Made by a program: the position numbers and the translations under genes | The notes under the pieces: model-generated | Told to the model about the DNA's origin: nothing | The model's database searches: none | The model's input: the letters and a program-made list of their open reading frames with translations, nothing else | Shown: piece after piece, positions 9,738 through 18,957 of the stretch | Layout of the letters: every line of letters begins with the position of its first letter | Position numbering within the stretch: position 1 is the stretch's first letter | NCBI GenBank assembly: GCA_015490175.1 | Contig: WFYJ01000063.1 | Location: forward strand, 1 to 57,747 | From: Saprospiraceae bacterium | GTDB lineage: Bacteria > Bacteroidota > Bacteroidia > Chitinophagales > Saprospiraceae | Direction: 5' to 3' | DNA: 57,747 nt

Positions 9738-12700
9738 CTACTCGCGCGCCATCCCGGTGCGGTCGCGGGGCAGCAACGAGTGGGGGCGGGCCAGCCCTCG
9801 TTCGAGGAGAAATTGCTGCCAGGCCCGGGCCCGTGCCAGCGGCGTATGCACGTAGAACGTCTGGTTCTCGTTCAGCTTTTCGTGAAAGCCCAGGCGGGTG
9901 CGGAAATGCATCTCCAGCACCTTGATGACGCCATACGTGAAGTAGTCCCTGAAAAGTCCGCCCGTGCCGGCAAAAGGTTGCACGATCTCGAACTGCAGGA
10001 TGTCGTAGATTTTTTGAAAGTCGAGCATGCCCCGGTCGTCGTACAGGTCCACGCCGAAGTCGGTCAGGTAGGCCAGATACAGGTCTTTTCGAGGCATCGA
10101 GCGGATGCGGTCGAGCAGTTGTTGCCGTACCAGGGCATCGTCGAGGTGAAAGACGGGCAGGCCGAAGTCGCGATGCAGGAAATTGTATGTGGAGAGCACG
10201 GCCAGACTGTCGAACATGGGGATGAGGGTAGGCAGATCTTCAAACTGCACTCGGGCCAGCAGCTCTTCTTGCAGCTTGAGGACCGCATTCGGTGGCAGGG
10301 GCAGGCGGGTGCTCCGTTTTATTTTTTCCGGAAGGGGGGAGCCCAGCAAGGCGAGCAGGGCAATGTTGCGCTGGGTGGTCGTTTCCTCGAATTCGCTGAG
10401 GAAGGGGCTGTCGTCGAGCCACTGTTGCAGGGTGGCAGCGATGATGCGGGCCTGGGCGGAGTCCAGCCGGTCGGTGATGACGTAGTCGAGAAACCAGCTC
10501 TGCCGGAACAGCCTGTTGAAAAACGAAGCCCGTTCGTCGGGCGTGAACGAAGCCGAAGCCTCGATCAGAAAAGCCACCAGCTTGCGGACAGGGCCTTTCA
10601 GGTCGAACAGGGCAGGCAGATCGTCCAGGGTGCGATGGGTCCACGGCAGCGTGACAAACCACTTCAGGTCGGTTTCGATTTGGAGCAGGGGGTCGGGATG
10701 GAGGCGGCGCAGGTTGAGCGATGTGACGCGGGGCAGGGCGGCCAGCCAGATGTCCTTGTCGGCGGCGGTGTACCAGGGCGAATGCACCATTTGCAGCAGC
10801 ATGGCCATGTCGAGGCGGGGGGGCGTGCGCACCTCCTCGCGCAAGCGCGCATAGAGCAAGGGCCCCCATTGGTCGAACGCGTCGCCCTGGCTGCGCCACC
10901 AGGCCAGCCAGCCCGCTTTGCCGTCGGGCATGCGATAGTGGAACGTGGCTTCCAGCACGCCGAGGGCTTCTTCTTCAAAGGCGCCGCGCTCCAGGGCTTT
11001 GAGCACCAGTGGGCACCATTCCAGGCGGGGGTGTGTGCGCATGTAGGTGAAAAGGTTTCGGATCACCTCTTCTTCGTAGCTGGTATAGAGCAGCCGCATG
11101 CATTCCTGGATGGCGGCGCCGTCGGGCTCAGGCAGGCTTTTGATTTCTTTTTCCGAGAAGGCGGCGGGGTGGGTCAGAAACTGGGCCAGGGGGTCGTCGG
11201 CGGCCTGACTGGTGGGCGCGTCCAGCAGCAGCGCAATGGCGCGTTTCACGTCGGCATCGAACTCGGTGGTGAGCAGCTCGCGGAGGGTGGCCTCTATTTC
11301 GGGCATCGATTGGCGGCAGCGGTCCAGGTAGGTCTGGCACAGACCCAGCGCCTTGAGTCGCTGAAACAGCAGGGCCTTTTTCAGGTAGAGGCGCAACTGC
11401 GAATAGTCGTTGACGAGCGCGGGCCAGTGGCGCGCATACAGATGGTCGAGGATGCGGCCGATAGACAGGTTGAGTTGCTTGTCGCGCGGATGGAGGCTGC
11501 ACCAGTACTCGAGGGCCGAGGCGTCGGCGAGCGTCAGTCGCTGGATCAGTTGGTTTTCGAAGTGGTAGCGCGCCTTGGGGTCGCTGATTTGTTGCAGTTG
11601 CCCCAGCGCTTTTTCCAGCTCGGCATCGGGTTTCCAGGGCAGGTGAGCTTTCTTGCAAAAATCTATGAGCTGCACCCATTGCTCCAGGTAGCCATCTTCG
11701 AGGGGGGGCACCACCGGATTGACGCGCCGGAACAGGCCGCGGTATTTGTTGAGGAGGGCAACGACGGCGACCGGGTCGCCTTCGCTCAGTTGGATCCAGG
11801 CGTGCAGGGCTGCCGAGTCGTTGGTCGAGTTGAGGCGCCGCAGATATTGCTCGTAGCTCTCGTTTTGCGAAAGCGCCATTTTTTTGTTGACGAAATAGCC
11901 GCGCACCTCATCCCATTCGAAATCTTCGTAATGCGAAGCCCACCAACTGACGTAGCGAGTCAGTGCCGGGCGGTCTTGGCTCCACGGATGTCGGGCACTC
12001 CAATGGCCGTCGCTGCCCGCTACCTCGACACGCATGTGGGTCAGTTTTTCGAGCAACTCGATCCATTGCGCGCCTTCGTAGAGGCCGCCGAGCTGCTGGC
12101 GATACTGAAAGAGCTGGGCGGCGATGTAGAACAGGGCGCGCGGATGGTGCGTGCGGATGAGGTCCTGAATGGCATTGTGGCGCACGTACGGGAAGCGGGA
12201 GGCGAGGCTCAGGATGCGCCCGTAATAGTCCACTTCGTGCTGGAAATGCGCTTTGCGGAAATCGAACAATTGGCGGTAGCCGGCCTGCCGCATGGCGGCC
12301 AACGAGCCCAGCGTGTCGAACATGAGGCGGTAGTGGCGGGTCGTCAGGTCGAGGTCGGGCAGGTGCGCCAGTGAGATGTTGGTGAGCTGCTCGAGGGCGG
12401 GCAACAGCAGGTAGGGCGGCAGCGCGTCGCGCTCGGCCAGCCGCAGCAGAGCGTCGAGGGCCTGCTCGTGGGGCCATTGACTCACGGCGTCGGCCACCAG
12501 CCCCAGGGCCTGTCGTCTGTCGGGCAGGGCCGAGTGTTCGATGGCGCGCTCGTTGAGCAGCCGCACCAGTAGCCGGTAGCCTTCCGGCAAATCGGCAGCC
12601 ATGATGGCGTGTACCTGCTGCTCGAAGAGGGCCTGGTCGCCTGAGGCGAGGGCCTGCCGCAACTCGCGGCCCTGCAAGAGGAAATACGTCTGTGCAGCGG

Positions 12701-13166
12701 TGAAAGCCGTGTCGGGCAAGGGCAACAGCCGGGCCTCTACCTGGCGGTCTTCCAGAGGGGTAAGGTAAAAGGCCATCAACAGGGGCGAGAAGCGCAGTGC
12801 GTCGCGATGGTCGTAGTAAAAATTGAGGAATGCCTTTTTGTTGCAAAGCAAGTCCGGATCCAGCTCTGTCGGCAAAAAAAGCGTGTACTCGTGCAGGATA
12901 GTGCAGATGCGGTCGCGATGTGGCTCGTTGTCGAGCAGGGTAGCCAGATCGCGCAAAGCACGCCGATTGCCGCCTTGCACCTGCCGCTCCAGCTCTTCGA
13001 CCAGCAGCATCAGGTCGCCCGGAGGCACGTGCATGCCGTACTGGGCGTGCCCCCTGTCGGCTACCCCACAGCACACCAACAACAGCAGACACAGGCGCAT
13101 CCACCATGTCTTCCGGTGCCGAAGGGCCACACCGCGAAAAGAGGCCTTTTTTTGCACGTGCTTCAT
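9738..13166 (-). CDS. Large exported protein of unknown function
   Basis: With the ATG at 13166 this is a 1142-residue protein. A hydrophobic segment (RLCLLLLVCCGVA, ending GHAQ) acts as signal sequence; a shorter start at 13100 would give a more compact signal peptide. The remainder is rich in Leu, Ala, Arg and Gln and looks mostly alpha-helical, possibly solenoid-like, with no catalytic motif or transmembrane barrel pattern I can recognise. There is no T9SS tail, so a periplasmic location is my guess. One GAAA-hairpin word lies at 11864-11874 and a GGAA-loop variant at 12579-12591. Confidence 0.75.
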   Translation of the reverse strand: MKHVQKKASFRGVALRHRKTWWMRLCLLLLVCCGVADRGHAQYGMHVPPGDLMLLVEELERQVQGGNRRALRDLATLLDNEPHRDRICTILHEYTLFLPTELDPDLLCNKKAFLNFYYDHRDALRFSPLLMAFYLTPLEDRQVEARLLPLPDTAFTAAQTYFLLQGRELRQALASGDQALFEQQVHAIMAADLPEGYRLLVRLLNERAIEHSALPDRRQALGLVADAVSQWPHEQALDALLRLAERDALPPYLLLPALEQLTNISLAHLPDLDLTTRHYRLMFDTLGSLAAMRQAGYRQLFDFRKAHFQHEVDYYGRILSLASRFPYVRHNAIQDLIRTHHPRALFYIAAQLFQYRQQLGGLYEGAQWIELLEKLTHMRVEVAGSDGHWSARHPWSQDRPALTRYVSWWASHYEDFEWDEVRGYFVNKKMALSQNESYEQYLRRLNSTNDSAALHAWIQLSEGDPVAVVALLNKYRGLFRRVNPVVPPLEDGYLEQWVQLIDFCKKAHLPWKPDAELEKALGQLQQISDPKARYHFENQLIQRLTLADASALEYWCSLHPRDKQLNLSIGRILDHLYARHWPALVNDYSQLRLYLKKALLFQRLKALGLCQTYLDRCRQSMPEIEATLRELLTTEFDADVKRAIALLLDAPTSQAADDPLAQFLTHPAAFSEKEIKSLPEPDGAAIQECMRLLYTSYEEEVIRNLFTYMRTHPRLEWCPLVLKALERGAFEEEALGVLEATFHYRMPDGKAGWLAWWRSQGDAFDQWGPLLYARLREEVRTPPRLDMAMLLQMVHSPWYTAADKDIWLAALPRVTSLNLRRLHPDPLLQIETDLKWFVTLPWTHRTLDDLPALFDLKGPVRKLVAFLIEASASFTPDERASFFNRLFRQSWFLDYVITDRLDSAQARIIAATLQQWLDDSPFLSEFEETTTQRNIALLALLGSPLPEKIKRSTRLPLPPNAVLKLQEELLARVQFEDLPTLIPMFDSLAVLSTYNFLHRDFGLPVFHLDDALVRQQLLDRIRSMPRKDLYLAYLTDFGVDLYDDRGMLDFQKIYDILQFEIVQPFAGTGGLFRDYFTYGVIKVLEMHFRTRLGFHEKLNENQTFYVHTPLARARAWQQFLLERGLARPHSLLPRDRTGMARE

Positions 13167-13536
13167 TGATGCGTCGGTAAAAAGAGGAAGAACGCGCCTG
13201 GGCTGCAGGCTCCGATAAGGCTCATGTGAAAATGCGTGCAATCGGTTTCGGATGCAGTGCAGGCACAATAAGGCGAGTGCACAGACAAAATAAAGCCATT
13301 TTGTGCAAAAGATCGTCGCGTTTTGACGTAGGGCTGTCCAATTTTATCCTTTGGCATGCATCACACAGCAAGTGCCCAAACATTTGTTGCCCTGAATTTG
13401 ATGAATTGAAAAACGACCCCGGTACGATTTTTTCTGCCTCGAATTTTTTCCATCGCTTTTTGCTCGACAAAATGGATTGTGAAAACCGGCAAATCCGCGA
13501 ATGTTTTGGTGTGCGCTTGCCCATACATGTGTTTAT

Positions 13537-13569
13537 CTTGCCTTTTGCATCGACCTCGATACTTTTTTG
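13537..13569 (+). promoter_or_regulatory. Probable promoter of the PKD metalloprotease gene
   Basis: CTTG (13537-13540), a 19-bp spacer and TACTTTTT (13560-13567) resemble the Bacteroidota promoter, 33 bp before the ATG. The wider 435-bp gap (13167-13601) is AT-richer than its surroundings and holds no convincing gene. Confidence 0.45.
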
Positions 13570-13601
13570 ATCAGTTCAAATAAACCACCAAACAGAAACC
13601 G

Positions 13602-16600
13602 ATGAAAGCAACTCGCCGCATCTTCCTGTTCCCTGCCCTTTTCCTGCTATTCGCTTGTGCCGGCTTGGCTCAGCAGTTTGCCGGCAGGGCAATGCCCAAA
13701 TACGCCCATCCGGCCCTGGACGCACAGTTCGCGCAGTATGAGGTGTACCGGCTCGATCCGGCAGCCCTGTCCGATTTTCTGTCGGATGAGGAAGGCGAGG
13801 TCACGCTCCGGCTCGAGCTGGGCGCCCACCAGTGGCTGCTCCGGATGGCGCCTTCCGAAATCATTGATCCCGAGTACCGCTTGCGCGTGGCGCAGCCCGG
13901 AGGCAGCGTGGTAACCCTCCCTTCGCAGGCCACCCATATCGCCTGGAGCGGTGAGGTGCTGGCCCCCGACGGTCTGGAGGCTGCGCTTACCGTGACGCCT
14001 GAAGTGATTTACGGCTATGCGGCCTTCGCCGATGAGGACTGGTTCATCGAGCCGGTCTGGTATTTCGTCCCCTCGGCGCCGCGCGACCTGGTGGTGGTGT
14101 ATGCCGCCACGGACGTGCGCCCCGGCGGCGGTACCTGCGCCGCCATCGAGCTGGCCGGCTACGAGCGTCCGGCGGTACCGCAACCGCCCCCCGACAAAAA
14201 CACGGGCAATGGCCCCGAGGCCGTCGTCACCAACTGTTACGAAGTGGAGCTGGCCATCGCTTCCGACTGGCTGATGTATCAGAAATACGGTTCGGTGGCC
14301 GCAGTGGAAAGCCACAACGTCGGCGTGATGAACAACGTGGCTACCAACTGGGACAACGAGTTCGCACACGAAATACAGTTCGTCATCGTCGAGCAATTCG
14401 TCAGCTCGTGCAGCAGTTGCGACCCCTGGACCAGCTCGACCGATGCCGGCGACCTGCTCAGCAGCTTCACCAGTTGGGGGCCCACGGGCTTTACGGCCAC
14501 ACACGACCTGGGGCAATTGTGGACCGACCGCGACTTTGACGGCTCGACCGTGGGTATCGCCTGGCTTGGTGTGGTGTGCACCTCGTATCGCTATCACTGC
14601 CTGCAGGACTTCAGCTCCAATGCCGACTTCTTGCGCGTGCTGACCTCGCACGAGATCGGGCACAACTTCAACGCCAGTCACAACAATCCGTCCTGCGGCT
14701 GCATCATGGATCCCGCCGTCAACAACACCAACACCTGGTCGGCCCAGTCGGTCAACACCATCAACACCTATATCTCCAACCTGCTCAGCCAAGGCAACTG
14801 CCTGTCGGCATGCAGCAGTACGCAGGTGCCCCCCGTGGCCGATTTCACGGCCAGCCCCACCTCGGGTTGTGCGCCGCTCACCGTGCAGTACACCGATCTT
14901 TCGAGCAACAACCCCACCTCGTGGCAGTGGAGTTTTCCGGGTGGCTCGCCCTCGTCGTCCACTCAGCAGAACCCCGTGGTGACCTACTCCACGCCCGGCT
15001 CCTACGACGCCACGCTCGTTGCGTCCAATGCCGCCGGCTCGAGCACGGAAACCAAGACGGGCTTTATCACCGTGGAAGGGGCGCCTTTGGCCTCGTTTAC
15101 ATATGTCGTTTCCGGCCTGACAGCCACCTTCACCAACACCACCACGGGCAATGCCCTCAGCTACCTTTGGGACTTCGGCGACGGCAACATCAGCACCCAG
15201 TCCGATCCCGTACACACCTACGCCCAGGACGGCTTCTACCAGGTCAGCCTGACGGCCACCAACGCCTGCGGCAGCACGGTCTTCGTGCAGACGCTGACCG
15301 TGTTCGTGCCGCCCCAGGCCGACTTCAGCGCCAGCCCCACCACGGGTTGCGCACCGCTTACCGTGCAGTTTACCGATGAGTCCACGCCCAACGTACTCAA
15401 CTGGAGCTGGACCTTCGAAGGGGGCGTGCCGGGCAGCAGCACCGCCCAGAACCCGGCGGTGCAATACCAGGCGCCGGGCACCTATGGCGTCACCCTTACC
15501 GTGAGCAACCCCGCCGGCACCGATACCTGGTCGGTGAGCGACTACATCACGGTCAACATCGAACCGGTGGCTGCCTTCCTCTTTGCCGTCAATGCCGATA
15601 CGGTGGCCTTCGTCAATCAGAGTGTGGGCGCCGACAGCTATCTGTGGAACTTCGGCGACGGCACCACGAGTACCGATGCCAACCCCGTCCACGTATATGC
15701 CGAAGACGGCACCTATACCGTCACGCTGACGGCCACCAACGAATGCGGCTCCACCACCACGAGCCAGACCGTTACCATCCTCACACCGCCACAGGCCGAC
15801 TTCAGCGCCAGCCCGACTTCCGGCTGTGCACCCCTCACCGTGCAGTTCACCGACCAGTCGTCGTCCAACGTGCTGGCCTGGGAATGGCACTTCGAGGGCG
15901 GCGCCCCTGCCATATCGGCCGACCAGAATCCGGTGGTCGTGTACGATACGCCCGGCACCTGGGACGTCACCCTCATCGTGCACAACGGCGCCGGCTCCGA
16001 CACCATGGCCATGCCCGACCTGATTACCGTCAATGAAGGGCCTACGGCCGCCTTCGTGGCTGTCGTCAATTTCGATACGGTTGCCTTCGTCAATGCCTCG
16101 CAAAATGCCACGAGCTATCTGTGGAACTTCGGCGACGGTTCCACCAGTACGGATGCCAATCCCACGCATATCTATGCCGAGGATGGTACCTACACCGTAA
16201 TACTTACGGCCACCAATGCCTGTGGCAGCCATACGGCCGCCCAACAACTGACCATTTCCACCCAGCCGCAGGCCGGCCTTTCGGCAAATGCAACCAGCGG
16301 CTGCGCGCCCTTCACGGTGCAGTTCACCGACCAGTCGAGTGCGAACGTGACGAGCTGGCAGTGGACGTTCGAGGGCGGCAATCCGTCGAGCTCGACGGAC
16401 CAGAATCCGGTGGTGACGTACCAGAGCGCGGGCGTGTACGGCGTGACGCTGACGGTGAGCAATGCGGCGGGCAGCGACACGGTTGCGTATCCGGGCTACA
16501 TCGCGGTGGGCGACGTGCCGAGTGCGGCATTTGGCGCCAGCCAGCACCTCGACACGGTGTGGCTGAGCAACAACAGCACCGACGCGACGAGCTACTGGTG

Positions 16601-18452
16601 GGACTTCGGCGACGGCACGACGAGCACGGCCAGCGATCCGATGCACGTCTATGCGAGTGACGGCACGTACGCGATCGTGCTGGTGGCGACGAACGACTGC
16701 GGCACGGACACGGCACAGCAGCAGGTGACGATCGTGACGCCCCCGCAGGCCGGCCTTTCGGCAAATGCGACCAGCGGGTGCGCGCCCTTCACGGTGCAGT
16801 TCACCGATCAGTCGAGCGCCAATGCGACGAGCTGGCAGTGGACGTTCGAGGGCGGCAGTCCGTCGAGCTCGACGGACCAGAATCCGGTGGTGACGTACCA
16901 GAGTGCGGGCGTGTACGGCGTGACGCTGACGGTGAGCAACGCGGCGGGCAGCGACACGGTCTCGTATCCGGGCTACATCGAGGTGGGCGACGTGCCGAGT
17001 GCGGCCATTACGAGTGTGAGCATCAACGGCGCGACGGTGTCGTTGGGCAGCAACACAGTGGGTGCCGACAGCATTCTGTGGGACTTCGGCGATGGCACGA
17101 CCAGTACCGAGGCGTCGCCCCAGCACACCTACACCGCCGACGATGCCTACACCGTAGTGCTGACCGCCACCAATGCCTGCGGCACGGCCACGGCGGATAC
17201 GCTCGTCGTCATCGCCACCGAGGCGCCGGTGGCGGCCTTCACTTCCGACCAGCAGGAGGGCTGTCCGGGCATGGTGGTGCAGTTTGAGAACCTGTCTTCG
17301 GCCAATGCGGCCTGGTTCGAGTGGTCATTCCCGGGCGGGACGCCCGCTGCGAGCACCGAGCCCGAGCCCGTGGTGACCTATACCCAGCCGGGCATGTTCG
17401 ACGTGACGCTGATTGCCGGCAATGCGCTGGGCGCCGATACCTTTACGCTTGCCGGCTGGATCGTGGTGCAGGCGCCCCCGGCGGCGGCCTTCAGCTACGC
17501 GGTCAACGATACGACGGCTGCGGTCGCCTTCACGGATGAATCTGCCGGTGCGGCTTCCTGGTTCTGGGATTTCGGCGACGGCACGACGAGCACCGAGCCT
17601 TCGCCGGTGCATGCCTACGGCCAGGTAGGTACGTTCAGCGTCATGCTGGTGGTGGGCAACGATTGCGGTACGGATACGCTGCTGCAAGACGTCGTCATTA
17701 CGGGTGTGCAGCCTACGGCCATGTTCAGCGCCGACGTTACCTCGGGTTGCGCCCCGCTGACGATACAATTCACGGATCTGTCCACCGGCAACGTGACCGG
17801 CTGGCAATGGACGTTCCCCGGCGGCACTCCTGCCACCTCGACCCAGCAGCATCCTCTTGTCACTTACACCCAGCCCGGCGCCTACGACGTGACGCTCGAA
17901 GTCACCAACATCGCCGGCAGCCACATGCTCGTCCAGACCCAGTACATTGTGGTGGAAGGCCCGCCGCAGGCCGACTTCACCTGGGCTGCCGACAGCCTCA
18001 GCGTGCAGTTCGACAACAACACCAGCGGGGCGACGAGCTACTGGTGGGACTTCGGCGACGGGGCCACGGCCATGGAGGCCAATCCGGTGCACGTCTATGC
18101 GGAGGCCGGCACCTATGAGGTGACGCTCGTGGCCGCCAACGATTGTGGTTCGGATACGATCAGCCAGACCGTGCAGCTGACCCTGACCGGCCTGACGGCG
18201 CCGCCTTTTGCGCGCGACCTGCGCATCTTCCCCAACCCCAACGACGGGTGGTTCACCATAGAAGTGGCGGGGAACCGGCGTTTGCAGCTTGAGTTGGTGG
18301 ATGCGTGGGGGCGTACGGTATATCGCGACGAGATGGACGGCGGAGCGTCGCCTCGCCGGCAGATCGACGGGCGGCATTTGCCGAAAGGCATCTACTTGCT
18401 GCGGCTGACGGACGGGCAGGCCGTCTGGTACGAGAAAATAGCGATTCAATAG
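13602..18452 (+). CDS. Secreted reprolysin-like metalloprotease with 14 PKD domains and a T9SS tail
   Basis: A signal peptide is followed by a pro-region and a zinc protease domain. The metal site HEIGHNFNASH (H350, E351, H354, H360) and a Met-turn in CIMDP place it in the metzincin/M12 reprolysin group. Fourteen PKD domains run from about residue 409 to 1530. They alternate between an A type (SGCAPLTVQFTD, WQWTFEGG) and a B type (YLWDFGDGTTST, TNACGS), making seven A-B pairs. The last 75 residues form a T9SS type A sorting domain (IFPNPNDGWF, KGIYLLRL). The likely role is extracellular or surface proteolysis, with PKD spacers holding the enzyme away from the cell or binding polymers. Confidence 0.92.
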   Translation: MKATRRIFLFPALFLLFACAGLAQQFAGRAMPKYAHPALDAQFAQYEVYRLDPAALSDFLSDEEGEVTLRLELGAHQWLLRMAPSEIIDPEYRLRVAQPGGSVVTLPSQATHIAWSGEVLAPDGLEAALTVTPEVIYGYAAFADEDWFIEPVWYFVPSAPRDLVVVYAATDVRPGGGTCAAIELAGYERPAVPQPPPDKNTGNGPEAVVTNCYEVELAIASDWLMYQKYGSVAAVESHNVGVMNNVATNWDNEFAHEIQFVIVEQFVSSCSSCDPWTSSTDAGDLLSSFTSWGPTGFTATHDLGQLWTDRDFDGSTVGIAWLGVVCTSYRYHCLQDFSSNADFLRVLTSHEIGHNFNASHNNPSCGCIMDPAVNNTNTWSAQSVNTINTYISNLLSQGNCLSACSSTQVPPVADFTASPTSGCAPLTVQYTDLSSNNPTSWQWSFPGGSPSSSTQQNPVVTYSTPGSYDATLVASNAAGSSTETKTGFITVEGAPLASFTYVVSGLTATFTNTTTGNALSYLWDFGDGNISTQSDPVHTYAQDGFYQVSLTATNACGSTVFVQTLTVFVPPQADFSASPTTGCAPLTVQFTDESTPNVLNWSWTFEGGVPGSSTAQNPAVQYQAPGTYGVTLTVSNPAGTDTWSVSDYITVNIEPVAAFLFAVNADTVAFVNQSVGADSYLWNFGDGTTSTDANPVHVYAEDGTYTVTLTATNECGSTTTSQTVTILTPPQADFSASPTSGCAPLTVQFTDQSSSNVLAWEWHFEGGAPAISADQNPVVVYDTPGTWDVTLIVHNGAGSDTMAMPDLITVNEGPTAAFVAVVNFDTVAFVNASQNATSYLWNFGDGSTSTDANPTHIYAEDGTYTVILTATNACGSHTAAQQLTISTQPQAGLSANATSGCAPFTVQFTDQSSANVTSWQWTFEGGNPSSSTDQNPVVTYQSAGVYGVTLTVSNAAGSDTVAYPGYIAVGDVPSAAFGASQHLDTVWLSNNSTDATSYWWDFGDGTTSTASDPMHVYASDGTYAIVLVATNDCGTDTAQQQVTIVTPPQAGLSANATSGCAPFTVQFTDQSSANATSWQWTFEGGSPSSSTDQNPVVTYQSAGVYGVTLTVSNAAGSDTVSYPGYIEVGDVPSAAITSVSINGATVSLGSNTVGADSILWDFGDGTTSTEASPQHTYTADDAYTVVLTATNACGTATADTLVVIATEAPVAAFTSDQQEGCPGMVVQFENLSSANAAWFEWSFPGGTPAASTEPEPVVTYTQPGMFDVTLIAGNALGADTFTLAGWIVVQAPPAAAFSYAVNDTTAAVAFTDESAGAASWFWDFGDGTTSTEPSPVHAYGQVGTFSVMLVVGNDCGTDTLLQDVVITGVQPTAMFSADVTSGCAPLTIQFTDLSTGNVTGWQWTFPGGTPATSTQQHPLVTYTQPGAYDVTLEVTNIAGSHMLVQTQYIVVEGPPQADFTWAADSLSVQFDNNTSGATSYWWDFGDGATAMEANPVHVYAEAGTYEVTLVAANDCGSDTISQTVQLTLTGLTAPPFARDLRIFPNPNDGWFTIEVAGNRRLQLELVDAWGRTVYRDEMDGGASPRRQIDGRHLPKGIYLLRLTDGQAVWYEKIAIQ
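16266..17002 (+). repeat. Near-identical PKD repeat units with a 477-bp period
   Basis: About 260 bp at 16266-16525 recur almost exactly at 16743-17002 (159 codons apart), each covering one A-type PKD domain and each containing a GAAA-hairpin word (16276-16288 and 16753-16765). Other A domains in the array are similar in protein but not in DNA. This stretch also prefers GCG and ACG codons where neighbouring repeats use GCC and ACC. Confidence 0.8.
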
Positions 18453-18456
18453 GAAT

Positions 18457-18477
18457 GGGGCGGCCTCGAGCCGCCCC
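18457..18477 (+). terminator. GC hairpin after the metalloprotease gene
   Basis: GGGGCGGC (18457-18464) pairs perfectly with GCCGCCCC (18470-18477) around a five-base loop just after the stop codon. No T tract follows, so termination is only probable. Confidence 0.45.
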
Positions 18478-18546
18478 TCCCGCTTCCGGTACGTGCCTTT
18501 GCCGGAAAAAAATCTTGCCACCCGCTGAATGATTGGCGGCAAGTTG

Positions 18547-18554
18547 TATCTTTG
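18547..18554 (+). promoter_or_regulatory. -7 box upstream of rpsU
   Basis: TATCTTTG lies 36 bp before the rpsU ATG. I see no matching TTG at the usual -33 distance. Confidence 0.45.
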
Positions 18555-18590
18555 CGGCCTCATTTTGAAAACAGGAAAAGCAAGACGTAC

Positions 18591-18782
18591 ATGATCATTG
18601 TAGATGTCAAGGACGGCGAATCGATCGAGCGCGCACTGAAGAAGTTCAAGCGCAAGACCGACAAGGCAGGTGTACTGCGCGAGGTGCGTCGCCGCAAGCA
18701 CTACGTGAAGCCTTCGGTAGCTCGTCGCAATGAGTTTCTCAAGGCCGTTTACCGCGAAAAGAAGCGTCTCCAGGCACACTGA
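18591..18782 (+). CDS. rpsU: 30S ribosomal protein S21
   Basis: This 63-residue basic protein of the small subunit matches S21 in length and pattern: MIIVDVKDGESIERALKKF, then an Arg/Lys-rich helical tail. The ATG at 18591 gives the family's normal start. The gene has its own -7 box and a hairpin terminator, so it is likely monocistronic. Confidence 0.93.
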   Translation: MIIVDVKDGESIERALKKFKRKTDKAGVLREVRRRKHYVKPSVARRNEFLKAVYREKKRLQAH

Positions 18783-18814
18783 TTTTTTTCAAAGCGCTTG
18801 GCGAATTGAGTCTC

Positions 18815-18845
18815 AGGCCACTGCCGAATGGTCGGCAGGTGGCCT
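18815..18845 (+). terminator. Terminator-like hairpin after rpsU
   Basis: AGGCCAC-TGCCGA pairs with TCGGCA-GTGGCCT around ATGG, with one bulged G. The sequence downstream is only moderately T-rich. Confidence 0.6.
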
Positions 18846-18867
18846 TTGCTGTTTACGGTTTTTCGCA

Positions 18868-18898
18868 CTTGATTCCGATTGCGGCAGTGCGTAATTTG
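18868..18898 (+). promoter_or_regulatory. Possible promoter of the recombinase gene
   Basis: CTTG (18868-18871) and GTAATTTG (18891-18898) are 19 bp apart, about 60 bp before the ATG. The -7 box is one base short of the TAnnTTTG consensus. Confidence 0.35.
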
Positions 18899-18957
18899 CC
18901 GGTACGTTCAGGGGGCATGCCCCGCTACTGTGTTTGACGAACCCGACGTACCGACCG

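Noticed and set aside
13226-13570. A 114-codon plus-strand frame before the metalloprotease
   Set aside because: It overlaps the opposite exported gene's upstream region, is AT-rich, has no motif, and contains the probable promoter of the metalloprotease.
13647-17126. A very long minus-strand frame opposite the PKD array
   Set aside because: It mirrors the periodic PKD repeats and consists of Arg/Gly/His-rich sequence with no motif.
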